Shown piece after piece: positions 34,087-42,195 of a stretch of DNA of 54,296 nt. How positions within the stretch are numbered: position 1 is the first letter of the stretch; each line of letters opens with the position of its first letter. The position numbers and the translations under genes are program-made. The notes below the pieces were generated by a model. It had not been told where the DNA came from. It searched no databases and worked only from the letters and a program-made list of their open reading frames with translations. The stretch comes from JASLDZ01 sp964235945 (lineage in GTDB: Bacteria > Pseudomonadota > Alphaproteobacteria > Caulobacterales > Caulobacteraceae), in the NCBI GenBank assembly GCA_964235945.1, contig CAXSDV010000014.1, forward strand, positions 1-54,296, given 5' to 3'.

Positions 34087-37000
34087 TCAATGGAAATCGC
34101 GGCTGATGATGCGCACGTCGCGGGGATGGCGCGTGGCGGCGGGCTTGGCCGAGCCCGTGGGGCCGTTGGTGAGCACGTGGTCGGCGCGCGCCAGGGCCTG
34201 GGGATGGGCTTGCGGGCCGGCCTCGGGGTCCGACAGCCGGCCGAGCTCGGCGGTGCGGTCGACCAGGCGCTCGACGAACACGTGGGTCACCCCCTCGGGC
34301 GAGCGCTGGACGCGGCCGTGCGCCAGCAGGAGGCGCGCGGCCATCACCTGGCCGCGGTGCAGCTCGAACACGGGGGCGGTGACCACCAGGTTGGCCACCC
34401 CCGTCTCGTCCTCCACCGTGATGAACACCACCTCGCCGTTGCCGGGCCGCTGGCGCACGAGCACCACCCCGGCCACCGCCACGGGGCCGCGGTCGGGCCG
34501 GCGCGCCACCTCCCCGCACGCCGCCACCCCCTCGCCGGCGAACAGGTCGCGCAGGAACCCCATGGGGTGGCCGCGCAGCGACAAGCGCGTGGCGCGGTAG
34601 TCGGCCACCACCTCCTCCGACTGCGACATGGCCGGCAGGCTGATCGCGTCCGCGAAGCGCGGCAGGGCGTCCAGCAGCGGGGCGGGGGCGCCCCGGGACG
34701 TCTGCAGGGCGCGCCACAGCCCGCCCCGGCGCGACAGGTCGAAGCCGCCGAAAGCGTCGGCGTCCGCCAGCTTGCGCACCTGCGCGCGGGTCAGGCCCGT
34801 GCGGCGCACGAAGGTGTCGAAGTCGCCGTATCCCGCGCCGCGCCGCTCCGGGATGCGCTGCGCCCACCCGCGCGACAGGCCGTCGGCCATGCGCAGGCCC
34901 AGGCGCACGACGAAAGCGCCCGCCTCGTCGCGCTCCAGCGTGCAGTCCCAGTCGCTGTGCTCCACGTCGACGGGGCGCACCTCCACCGCGTGCTCGGCGG
35001 CGTCGCGCACGATCTGGGCGGGGGCGTAGAAGCCCATGGGCTGCGAGTTGAGCAGGGCGGCGCAGAACACCGCGGGGAAGCGGCACTTCAGCCAGGCCGA
35101 CACGTAGACCAGCTTGGCGAAGCTCGCCGCGTGGCTTTCGGGGAAGCCGTAGGAGCCGAAGCCCTCGATCTGCTTGTACACGGCCGTGGCGAACTCGGGC
35201 GTGTAGCCGCGCCGCGTCATGCCGCCCACCAGCTTGTCGCGGTAGGCCTGCATGCCGCCCGTGCGCTTGAAGGTGGCCATGGCGCGGCGCAGGCCGTCCG
35301 CCTCCGTGGCGGTGAACTCGGCGGCGACCATGGCCACCTGCATGACTTGTTCCTGGAACAGCGGCACGCCCAGTGTCTTGCCGAGCAGGTTCTTGAGCTC
35401 GTCCTTCGGGTAGGCGGGGGCCGGCTCGGGGTAGGTCACCTCCTCCAGCCCGGCCTTGCGGCGCAGGTAGGGGTGGACCATGTCGCCCTGGATGGGGCCG
35501 GGGCGCACGATGGCCACCTCGATCACCAGGTCGTAGAACGTCTCGGGGCGCAGGCGCGGCAGCATGTTCATCTGTGCTCGGCTCTCGATCTGGAACACGC
35601 CGATCGTGTCGCCCGCAGAGCACATCTTGTAGACGTCCGCCTGCTCGCCGGGGATGTCGGCCAGGGTGGAGTTCTTGGGAAAGACGCCCTGCGCTTCCAG
35701 CATGACGAGGCTCTTCTTGAGCGCGGTGAGCATGCCCAGCGCCAGAACATCGACCTTCATCAGGCCGAGATCATCTATATCTTGCTTATCCCATTCGATG
35801 AAGGTCCGGTCCGGCATGGCCCCGTTGACGATGGGGCAGGTGCGGCTCAGCGGCTCCTGGGTCAGCACGAAGCCGCCCACGTGCTGGGACAGGTGGCGCG
35901 GGAAGCCGATCAGCTGGTTGGCCATCTCCAGCGCGGTCTTCAGGGCGGGAGACTCGGGGTCGTGTCCGGCCTGGCGCGCGTGGGCGTCGGGCAGGGCCGC
36001 GCCCCAGCTGCCCCAGACCGCGCCCGCCACCGCGCCCGTGACGTCCTCGCCCAGGCCGAACACCTTGCCCACCTCGCGGATGGCCATGCGCGGCCGGTAG
36101 TGGATCACCGTGGAGCAGATGGCCGCGCGGTGGCGGCCGTAGCGGCGGTAGATCTCCTGGATCACGTCCTCGCGCCGCTCGTGCTCGAAGTCGATGTCGA
36201 TGTCGGGCGGCTCGTCGCGGTTGTCGGAGATGAAGCGCGCGAACAGGAGCTTGAAGCGGACCGGGTCGACCTCCGTGACGAACAGGCAGTAGCAGACCAC
36301 GCTGTTGGCCGCCGACCCGCGCCCCTGGCACAGGATCCCCCGCCCGCGCGCCCAGTGCACGATGTCGTGCACGGTCAGGAAATAATGCGCGTAGCCTCGG
36401 CGCGCGATGAAGCCGAGCTCCTCCTCCAACAGGCGGCGCGCTTCCGCCTTGGGGGCGCCCTCCTGCGGCCAGCGCGTCTCCAGCCCCGCCTCGGCCAGGT
36501 CGCGCAGGTGGCCCCCGGCGGTCTTGCCCGCGGGCACGGGCTCGTCGGGATAACGGTAGGAGAGCTCGTCCAGGCTGAAGTCGCACAGGGCGGCGAAGCG
36601 CGCGGTCTCGGGCGCGGCGTCCGGATGGTCGGCGAACAGGCGCGCCATGTCCGCGCCCGACTTCAGGTGGCGCTCGGCGTTGAGCTCCAGCCGGCGGCCC
36701 GCCTCGGCCAGGGTGCGGTGCTCGCGGATGCAGGTCATCACGTCGTGCAGGCGTCGCCGGGCGGGATGGTGCGTCACCGGCTCGTTGATCGCCAGCAGCG
36801 GCGTCCCCGCCTGCGCCGCGAGAACCGCCAGCAGGTCGAGGCGGCGGGCGTCCACCGCGTCGAAGCGCACGAAGCCCGCCAGCCAGGCGCGCCCGCCCGT
36901 GGCGGCGGACAGCCGGTCCAGCACCGGGCGCAACGCTTCGGGGTCCGGCCGGTCGGGGGGGACGAGGATCAGGTTCAGCCCCTCGGCGAAGGTCTCCAGG

Positions 37001-37443
37001 TCCTGCAAGGTCAGGCGCGCCTCGCCCTTGCGCGCGCCCGCCTCCATGCCGGCGCGGGTGAGCAGGGCGGTGAGCCGACCCCACGCCTCCCGGTCGGAAG
37101 GGTAGGCCAGCACGTCGGGGGCGTCGTCCGCGAAGGCGAGGCGCGCGCCCACGCACAGGCGGAAGGCGGGGGGGCCCTCCCCCTCCGGCCGGTCGAGGGT
37201 CGTGGCCATGGCCTTGGCGGCGGTGTGGGCTCGCACCACCCCCGCCACCGTGTTGCGGTCGGCCACGGCCGCCGCCGCATGGCCGAGCTCGAAGGCCTGG
37301 CCCACCATCTCGTGGGGCCAGGAAGCCCCGCGCAGGAAGGAGAAGCAGGTGGCCGCCCCCAGCTCCACATAGGCCGGGCCGTCCACGGGCGGGCGCAGCG
37401 GGGCGGGGCGGGCGCGACGTCCGCAGGTGGCGTCCTCCGTCAC
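34087..37443 (-). CDS. dnaE2: Error-prone DNA polymerase III alpha-like DnaE2 (ImuC)
   Basis: The 1118-aa polymerase performs mutagenic translesion synthesis with ImuA and ImuB. It has an N-terminal PHP domain (YVELGAATCFSFLRGASWPH) in which the usual His positions are altered, the palm with catalytic Asp cluster at 414-418 (PPDIDIDFEHERREDVIQEI) and Asp565 (MKVDVLALGML), VHPYLRRKAGLEEVTYPEPA, YRDKLVGGMTRRGYT, FPESHAASFAKLVYVSAWLK, an OB-fold (VAGVVLVRQRPGNGEVVFIT), and the family C-terminus HPRDVRIISRDFH. The GTG start 37443 overlaps the imuB stop (GTGA). A short AT-rich stretch of rare codons (35770-35793) precedes Asp565. Confidence 0.97.
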   Translation of the reverse strand: MTEDATCGRRARPAPLRPPVDGPAYVELGAATCFSFLRGASWPHEMVGQAFELGHAAAAVADRNTVAGVVRAHTAAKAMATTLDRPEGEGPPAFRLCVGARLAFADDAPDVLAYPSDREAWGRLTALLTRAGMEAGARKGEARLTLQDLETFAEGLNLILVPPDRPDPEALRPVLDRLSAATGGRAWLAGFVRFDAVDARRLDLLAVLAAQAGTPLLAINEPVTHHPARRRLHDVMTCIREHRTLAEAGRRLELNAERHLKSGADMARLFADHPDAAPETARFAALCDFSLDELSYRYPDEPVPAGKTAGGHLRDLAEAGLETRWPQEGAPKAEARRLLEEELGFIARRGYAHYFLTVHDIVHWARGRGILCQGRGSAANSVVCYCLFVTEVDPVRFKLLFARFISDNRDEPPDIDIDFEHERREDVIQEIYRRYGRHRAAICSTVIHYRPRMAIREVGKVFGLGEDVTGAVAGAVWGSWGAALPDAHARQAGHDPESPALKTALEMANQLIGFPRHLSQHVGGFVLTQEPLSRTCPIVNGAMPDRTFIEWDKQDIDDLGLMKVDVLALGMLTALKKSLVMLEAQGVFPKNSTLADIPGEQADVYKMCSAGDTIGVFQIESRAQMNMLPRLRPETFYDLVIEVAIVRPGPIQGDMVHPYLRRKAGLEEVTYPEPAPAYPKDELKNLLGKTLGVPLFQEQVMQVAMVAAEFTATEADGLRRAMATFKRTGGMQAYRDKLVGGMTRRGYTPEFATAVYKQIEGFGSYGFPESHAASFAKLVYVSAWLKCRFPAVFCAALLNSQPMGFYAPAQIVRDAAEHAVEVRPVDVEHSDWDCTLERDEAGAFVVRLGLRMADGLSRGWAQRIPERRGAGYGDFDTFVRRTGLTRAQVRKLADADAFGGFDLSRRGGLWRALQTSRGAPAPLLDALPRFADAISLPAMSQSEEVVADYRATRLSLRGHPMGFLRDLFAGEGVAACGEVARRPDRGPVAVAGVVLVRQRPGNGEVVFITVEDETGVANLVVTAPVFELHRGQVMAARLLLAHGRVQRSPEGVTHVFVERLVDRTAELGRLSDPEAGPQAHPQALARADHVLTNGPTGSAKPAATRHPRDVRIISRDFH

Positions 37444-39023
37444 GCGAACAGGCCGTGGAGGAACCAGCGCGGTGAGGCGACGGCGGGCAGCAAGCCCTCG
37501 CGGAACAGCCAGAAGCGACGGCCCGCCTCGTCCTCCACCCGGTAATAGTCGCGGGTGAGGGCGCCTTCCGGTTCGCGGTTCCACTCGGGCGACAGGCGCT
37601 CGGGCCCCTCCGCGCGGCGCACCGCGTGCAGGCGTCGGCGCCAGCGGAAGCGCACGGGCGGCCGGTCCGGGGCTTCGAACACCACCCCCTCCACGAGCTC
37701 GGGCGGGTCGAACAAGCGCAGGGGGCGCAACACCGCCTCGCCCCAGGCGGGCGGCGGCGGTGCGGGGCCGCCGCCGCGCGCCGGCGCCCGGTCGTACGCA
37801 ACCCACCCCGCCTCGCGCTCGGGCTTGGCGGTGGTGGGATCGACCCCCGCGCGACGCAGCGCGCCCTCCCCGTAACGGCTCGCCACGAAGCGCGCGAACT
37901 CCTCGAAGCGGTGGGGCGGAGCGGCTTCGATCAGGTCCGTCGCCCGGGGCGCGACCGGTTCGAGCCCTCCCGCCTGCAGCCGCAGTTGGTCGAAGCCCTC
38001 GGCGCCCACCGCCCCCTCCCCCAGGAGCTCCAGCCGGCGGGCGTAAAGATCGGCCACCTCCGCGGCGCGGCGCACGGGATGGGGGGTGCGCAGGGTGAGG
38101 CGGCGCCCGCCGTCCGGACCCCACAGCTCCAGGCGCAGTCGGCGCGCGCCCAGGCCCCGCGCCTCCAGCCCGCTTTCCAGCGTTTCGGCCAAGCGGCGCA
38201 CGTGGTGCAGCACGCCGGCCACGTCGACCACCGGCTCGAGCAGGCGGCGCTCGGCCCGGTGCGGCTGCGGCTCGGGCTCCACGTCCAGCGGCGTGGGAGC
38301 CAGGCCCAGCAGGGCGTCCAACCGCGCGCCCAGCCGACCCTCCAGCACCCCCGCCAGCGGCGGGCGCGGCCGGTCGAGCAGGTCGCCCACGCGCTTGAGC
38401 CCCAGGCTGCGCAGGGCGGAGGCGTCCGCCGCGGGAAGCTCCAGCGCCTCCACCGGCAGGGGGAGGAGGGCCGCGCGCGACGCGCCGGGGGCCGCGGCGG
38501 GGGCGTCCGGGGCGAAGCGGGCCAGGGCGCGGGCGAGGCCCGGCGTGTCGGCCAGCCCCCACAGCAGGTGGACGCCCTCCCGGACGAACAGGGCGCGCAC
38601 CGCCTCCACCAGCGCCGCTTCGCCGCCGAACAGCGGACCGCACCCGGCCAGGTCCAGCACCATCTCGTCCGGGGCGGGGACCGCCAGGGCGGGAGTGAAG
38701 CGCCGCAGGAGGTGGACCAGCCGACGGTGCAGGCGCGCGTCCGCCGCCGGGTCGTCGGGGCGGGCGTCCAGGTCGGGCAGGCGCGCGCGCGCCTCGCGCA
38801 GGGTCAGGCCCGGCCGCAGTCCCGCCGCCTCCGCCGCCGCGTCCACCCCCGCGAGCCGCAGAACGCCGGCCTGGGGGGCGACCACGGCCAGCGGCGGGGC
38901 GGCGGCTTCCGGAAGGCCCGCCTCAGGCGTGTCCGCCGCCCGCGACCGCCGGACGCGGTCGGTCGGCAACCGGTGCGTCCAAAGGTGCAGGCAACGGCGC
39001 GGCGGTCTCGAAGCGGCGCTCAT
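37440..39023 (-). CDS. imuB: ImuB, Y-family polymerase-like mutasome protein
   Basis: The 527-aa protein is related to Y-family polymerases but lacks their first catalytic Asp motif: the N-terminal strand reads RCLHLWTHRLPTDRVRRSRA, where active enzymes have DMDAFFA. MVLDLAGCGPLFGGEAALVE keeps the second region. Little-finger-like sequence and the ImuB C-terminus (LRLFDPPELVEGVVFEAPDR, RDYYRVEDEAGRRFWLFREG) follow. ImuB acts as the hub that binds ImuA, DnaE2 and the sliding clamp. The start ATG 39023 lies inside the fusion gene, giving a 101-base overlap; the RCLHLW strand forces a start this early. Its TGA overlaps the dnaE2 GTG. Confidence 0.95.
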   Translation of the reverse strand: MSAASRPPRRCLHLWTHRLPTDRVRRSRAADTPEAGLPEAAAPPLAVVAPQAGVLRLAGVDAAAEAAGLRPGLTLREARARLPDLDARPDDPAADARLHRRLVHLLRRFTPALAVPAPDEMVLDLAGCGPLFGGEAALVEAVRALFVREGVHLLWGLADTPGLARALARFAPDAPAAAPGASRAALLPLPVEALELPAADASALRSLGLKRVGDLLDRPRPPLAGVLEGRLGARLDALLGLAPTPLDVEPEPQPHRAERRLLEPVVDVAGVLHHVRRLAETLESGLEARGLGARRLRLELWGPDGGRRLTLRTPHPVRRAAEVADLYARRLELLGEGAVGAEGFDQLRLQAGGLEPVAPRATDLIEAAPPHRFEEFARFVASRYGEGALRRAGVDPTTAKPEREAGWVAYDRAPARGGGPAPPPPAWGEAVLRPLRLFDPPELVEGVVFEAPDRPPVRFRWRRRLHAVRRAEGPERLSPEWNREPEGALTRDYYRVEDEAGRRFWLFREGLLPAVASPRWFLHGLFA

Positions 39024-40446
39024 GGGCGCTCCATTGGGCGAGCCAGTCGCCCGTGCGGCCCGTGCGGTTGCGCACGAGGCTGAGGTGGAAGGCGGGCGCC
39101 CCCAGGCGCCGGCCCGGCCCGAGGCCGGGAGCGGAACCCACGCGCCAGCGGGTGGCCGCCGCGCTCGTGCCCAGGAGATCGGGGGTGAGCAGGAAGACGA
39201 ACACGCCCGCGCTCCGGGCGGCCAGGTCCAGCCGGCGGGTGGCGGCGAGGTCGGCCAGGGCCGCGCCCCGACGCAGCTCGATCCACACGGCCGGGGCCGC
39301 GCGCAGGCGCAGCGCCTCCTCCGCCACGCGCAGGGCGTCCGCCGCGCTTCCCGTGCGCACCAGGACGGTCTGCGCCGCCGGCAAGCCCAGGGCGTCCAGG
39401 CCCGGGCCGTAGGGCGCGCCGCCCTCGCGCAGGGCGTCCGCCTCCGTCACCCACAGCACGCGGGGACCGGACGCCGCCAGCCCGACGCTCGCCGCCAGCG
39501 CCGGCAGCCAGGACGCGGCCAGGTCGCCGGGGGTGGCGGGAGCGCTCTGGTGCAGGCCGGGGGACGGCCCCCCGGCGGTGAACGCCGCGTCCAGGTCGCG
39601 ATGACCCATCGCGCCGACCGGCCCCGGCGACCCCGATCCCCGGCGCGCCATCCGCTCGACCCTGCGGCGCAGCCAGGGATCCACGCCGCCCGCAGCCGCC
39701 GGCCTGTTCTCGTTGGCGGGAGCATAGCGGCCGGCGGCCCCCTCGCGGGCGCGCCGCTCCTTCAGGTCGGGGCAGCCGTCCGCCAGGGGGCAGGCCGCGC
39801 AGTCGGGGACGGCCGGTCCGCAGCAGGTCTGGCCCAGGCGCTTGAGCAGGCGGTGCAGCCGCACGAAGTCGGCGCCCTCCCAGTCGTCCGGCGCCGCGGC
39901 CGTCACCGCCTCGCGCACCTGGCCGGCGCAGGCCTCGGGCCCGGCCAGGCCGAGCCGGCGCGCCGTACGCCGGACGTGGCCGTCCACCACCATGACCCTG
40001 CGGTCGAGGGTGCTGAAGTTGAGCACGCTGGCGGCGGTCTTCTGGCCCACCCCCGGCAGGTCCTGCAGCCAGGCCAGGGCGTCGTCCACCGGCAGGTCCG
40101 CCAGGGCGTCCAGGCGCAGGCTTCCGGCGCGGGCCCGCAACAGGCGCAGCGCCCGGGGCAGGCGCTCGGCCTTGTCCTCCGCGAAGGTGGCCGGACGCAC
40201 GACGGGCAGCACCTCCTCGGGCCGGGCGTCGGCCAAACGGCTCCAACTGGGGAACCGCTCGCGCAGGCGCGCCAGAACGAGGTCGGACACCGCATCCTGC
40301 GTGCGCGCCGAAACGATGGAGCGCACGAGCTGGCTCACCGGATCGCGCCGCGCCCAGGGCGCCGGAACGCCGAACGCCGCCTCCAGCCGGTCGCGCAAAG
40401 CCTGCGCCGGCCTTTCCCCCCCGTCCAAATCCAGCCCGAGCTGCAT
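38923..40446 (-). CDS. Endonuclease III-like DNA glycosylase fused to ImuA
   Basis: This 507-aa product joins two whole proteins. Residues 1-229 are an HhH-GPD glycosylase: DPVSQLVRSIVSARTQDAV, the helix-hairpin-helix LPGVGQKTAAS with the lyase Lys136, catalytic Asp155 in VMVVDGHVRRTARRLGL, and a [4Fe-4S] loop Cys209-x6-Cys216-x2-Cys219-x5-Cys225 exactly as in E. coli Nth. A linker of about 55 residues follows. From about residue 284 comes an ImuA (RecA-like, no Walker A): LDAAFTAGGPSPGLHQSAP, RVLWVTEADALREGGAPYGP, GLPAAQTVLVRTG, AVWIELRRGAALADLAATRR and the closing LSLVRNRTGRTGDWLAQWSA. ATG 40446 has GGAGG seven bases upstream; a LexA box lies 18 bp beyond. No stop or gap separates the halves. 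ImuA is normally separate, about 230-260 aa. Confidence 0.93.
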   Translation of the reverse strand: MQLGLDLDGGERPAQALRDRLEAAFGVPAPWARRDPVSQLVRSIVSARTQDAVSDLVLARLRERFPSWSRLADARPEEVLPVVRPATFAEDKAERLPRALRLLRARAGSLRLDALADLPVDDALAWLQDLPGVGQKTAASVLNFSTLDRRVMVVDGHVRRTARRLGLAGPEACAGQVREAVTAAAPDDWEGADFVRLHRLLKRLGQTCCGPAVPDCAACPLADGCPDLKERRAREGAAGRYAPANENRPAAAGGVDPWLRRRVERMARRGSGSPGPVGAMGHRDLDAAFTAGGPSPGLHQSAPATPGDLAASWLPALAASVGLAASGPRVLWVTEADALREGGAPYGPGLDALGLPAAQTVLVRTGSAADALRVAEEALRLRAAPAVWIELRRGAALADLAATRRLDLAARSAGVFVFLLTPDLLGTSAAATRWRVGSAPGLGPGRRLGAPAFHLSLVRNRTGRTGDWLAQWSAHERRFETAAPLPAPLDAPVADRPRPAVAGGGHA

Positions 40447-40464
40447 CCACCCACCTCCAAAACG

Positions 40465-40479
40465 GAACGTAAAGAGAAC
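40465..40479 (-). promoter_or_regulatory. LexA (SOS) box, GTTC-N7-GTTC
   Basis: On the minus strand the sequence is GTTCTCTTTACGTTC, a perfect match to the alphaproteobacterial direct-repeat LexA operator GTTC-N7-GTTC. It lies 18 bp upstream of the EndoIII-ImuA start codon, in a locally AT-rich stretch likely to hold the promoter. By analogy with Caulobacter imuAB-dnaE2, the operon should be repressed by LexA and induced by DNA damage. Confidence 0.9.
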
Positions 40480-40600
40480 AAAAACGGGAGTCGAGTCGGA
40501 TTCAGACCGCATCGCGTCGACGGCCGCAGAGCCCGCCCCGCGCTCAGCGGCCCCACCCGGGCGGCTTGTGGAACGAAGCGGCCTTCGCGCCGTGGTCGAC

Positions 40601-40629
40601 TTGATGCCGACACAGCCTGCTGGTTAGCT
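40601..40629 (+). promoter_or_regulatory. Possible promoter of first molybdenum hydroxylase operon
   Basis: TTGATG (40601-40606) and TTAGCT (40624-40629) are 17 bases apart and stand about 43 bases before the ATG of the first subunit gene. Both match the sigma-70-type consensus only partly, so this is a weak proposal. Confidence 0.25.
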
Positions 40630-40672
40630 GCGGGGCGGTCGGGTAGACACCGGGCCTGGACCTGGAGCGGCC

Positions 40673-41203
40673 ATGCAATTCAACATCAACGGTCGCACAC
40701 TGCAGGCCGACGTGGACGTGCGGACCTCGCTGCTGGACCTGCTGCGCGAGCACCTGGGACTCCAGGGGGCCAAGAAGGGCTGCAACCAGGGCGCCTGCGG
40801 GGCCTGCACCGTGCTGGTCGACGGCGAGCGGATCAACAGTTGCCTGGCGCTCGCTGTGCAGCACCAGGGGCGCGAGATCACCACGATCGAGGGGCTGGGC
40901 GCGCCCGGCGCGCTGCACCCCCTGCAGCAGGCCTTCGTCTCCCACGACGGTTTCCAGTGCGGCTACTGCACGCCCGGCCAGATCTGCTCGGCGGTGGGCA
41001 TGGCGGGCGAACTGGCGCGCGGCGTGCCCAGCTTCGTCACCGCCGATTTGTCGGCTGCGAGCGTCGAAGCCACCTATGACGAACTGCGCGAACGGATGAG
41101 CGGCAACCTGTGCCGCTGCGGGGCCTACAACGGCATCATCGACGCCATCCGCGAAACCCTGGACGAAGCCGGCCGAGAAGCCGGCGCGCGCGAGGCCGCC
41201 TGA
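40673..41203 (+). CDS. Molybdenum hydroxylase 2Fe-2S subunit, operon 1 (no Tat signal)
   Basis: The 176-aa subunit carries the two [2Fe-2S] clusters of the xanthine dehydrogenase family: a plant-type site GCNQGACGACTVLVDG...C and a helical site CGYCTPGQIC...CRCGAYNG. It passes electrons from the Mo site to FAD. It most resembles PaoA (YagT) of the periplasmic aldehyde oxidoreductase, but unlike PaoA and unlike the second copy at 48 kb it begins directly with the ferredoxin fold (MQFNINGRTLQADVDVRTSL), so the complex is probably cytoplasmic. GGAG precedes ATG 40673. TGATG overlap links it to the FAD gene. Confidence 0.94.
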   Translation: MQFNINGRTLQADVDVRTSLLDLLREHLGLQGAKKGCNQGACGACTVLVDGERINSCLALAVQHQGREITTIEGLGAPGALHPLQQAFVSHDGFQCGYCTPGQICSAVGMAGELARGVPSFVTADLSAASVEATYDELRERMSGNLCRCGAYNGIIDAIRETLDEAGREAGAREAA

Positions 41204-42195
41204 TGACCCCGTTCCTCTACGAACGCGCGACCGACACCTCCGCGGCCCTGGCGCTGGGCGCGCGCGCCGGGGCGAAATACCTGGGCGGGGGCACCAACCT
41301 CGTCGACCTGATGCGCGAAACGATCGAAACGCCCGAACTTCTGGTGGACGTCACCGGCGTCTCGGACGGCGTCGAGGAGACCGCCGACGGAGGCTTGCGC
41401 ATCGGGGCGGCCGTCAGGAACACGGCGGTGGCCGCCGACCTGCGGGTGCGGGAGCGCTTCCCGCTGCTCGCGCAGGCCATCCTGGCCGGCGCGTCCGCCC
41501 AGATCCGCAACATGGCGACCATGGGCGGCAACGTGCTGCAGCGCACCCGCTGCACGTATTTCTACGACGACGCCGCGCACTGCAACAAGCGCGCTCCGGG
41601 CGCGGGCTGCGACGCGATCGAGGGCTTCAACCGCATCCACGCCATCCTGGGCGCCTCGCCCGCCTGCGTGGCCACCCACCCGTCGGACATGTGCGTGGCC
41701 CTGGCCGCGCTCGACGCCGTGGTGGCCGTGGAGGGACCGAACGGCGCGCGCGACATCCCGCTGACCGAGCTCCACCGCCTGCCTGACGGCGCGCCGCAGG
41801 TGGAGACGCAGCTCGCGCCCGGCGAGCTGATCACCGCGATCGTGCTGCCCGCGAACCGCTTCGCCGCCCGCTCCAGCTACCGCAAGGTGCGCGACCGGGC
41901 CTCCTACGCCTTCGCGCTGGTCTCGGTGGCCGCCGGCCTGGAGCTGGACGGCGGAACGGTGAAGGACGTGCGGCTGGCGCTGGGCGGGGTGGCCCACAAG
42001 CCCTGGCGCGCCCACGCGGCGGAAGCGGTGCTCAAGGGCGCCCCCGCCACGGCCGCCACCTTCCGCGAGGCCGCGGAGGCCGAGCTGGCTCCCGCCCGGG
42101 GGCTGCGCGACAACGGCTTCAAGATCGAACTGTCCAAGCGGGTGATCGCCGACACGCTCGCCAAGCTGGCCCAGTCAGGGGAGATCGCCCGATGA
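41203..42195 (+). CDS. Molybdenum hydroxylase FAD subunit, operon 1
   Basis: The 330-aa protein binds FAD via AKYLGGGTNLVDLMRETIET and AQIRNMATMGGNVLQRTRC, typical of PaoB/YagS-like medium subunits. It has the extra cysteine-bearing segment TRCTYFYDDAAHCNKRAPGA with further Cys in GAGCDAI and SPACVATHPSDM; in E. coli PaoB this insertion holds a [4Fe-4S] cluster. The C-terminus has the usual CO-dehydrogenase-flavoprotein domain (YRKVRDRASYAFALVSVAAG). Start and stop overlap both neighbours (TGATG and ATGA). Confidence 0.93.
   Translation: MTPFLYERATDTSAALALGARAGAKYLGGGTNLVDLMRETIETPELLVDVTGVSDGVEETADGGLRIGAAVRNTAVAADLRVRERFPLLAQAILAGASAQIRNMATMGGNVLQRTRCTYFYDDAAHCNKRAPGAGCDAIEGFNRIHAILGASPACVATHPSDMCVALAALDAVVAVEGPNGARDIPLTELHRLPDGAPQVETQLAPGELITAIVLPANRFAARSSYRKVRDRASYAFALVSVAAGLELDGGTVKDVRLALGGVAHKPWRAHAAEAVLKGAPATAATFREAAEAELAPARGLRDNGFKIELSKRVIADTLAKLAQSGEIAR

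Noticed and set aside
38923..39700. ImuA as a separate gene starting at an internal ATG (for example at residue 266 or 280 of the fusion)
   Set aside because: No stop codon separates it from the glycosylase domain and no convincing ribosome binding site was seen there. Extra internal initiation cannot be excluded, but the long product is open and has an excellent ribosome binding site and LexA box.
40601..40629. Strong sigma-70 promoter for the hydroxylase operon
   Set aside because: The -35 and -10 matches are partial; kept only as a low-confidence feature.
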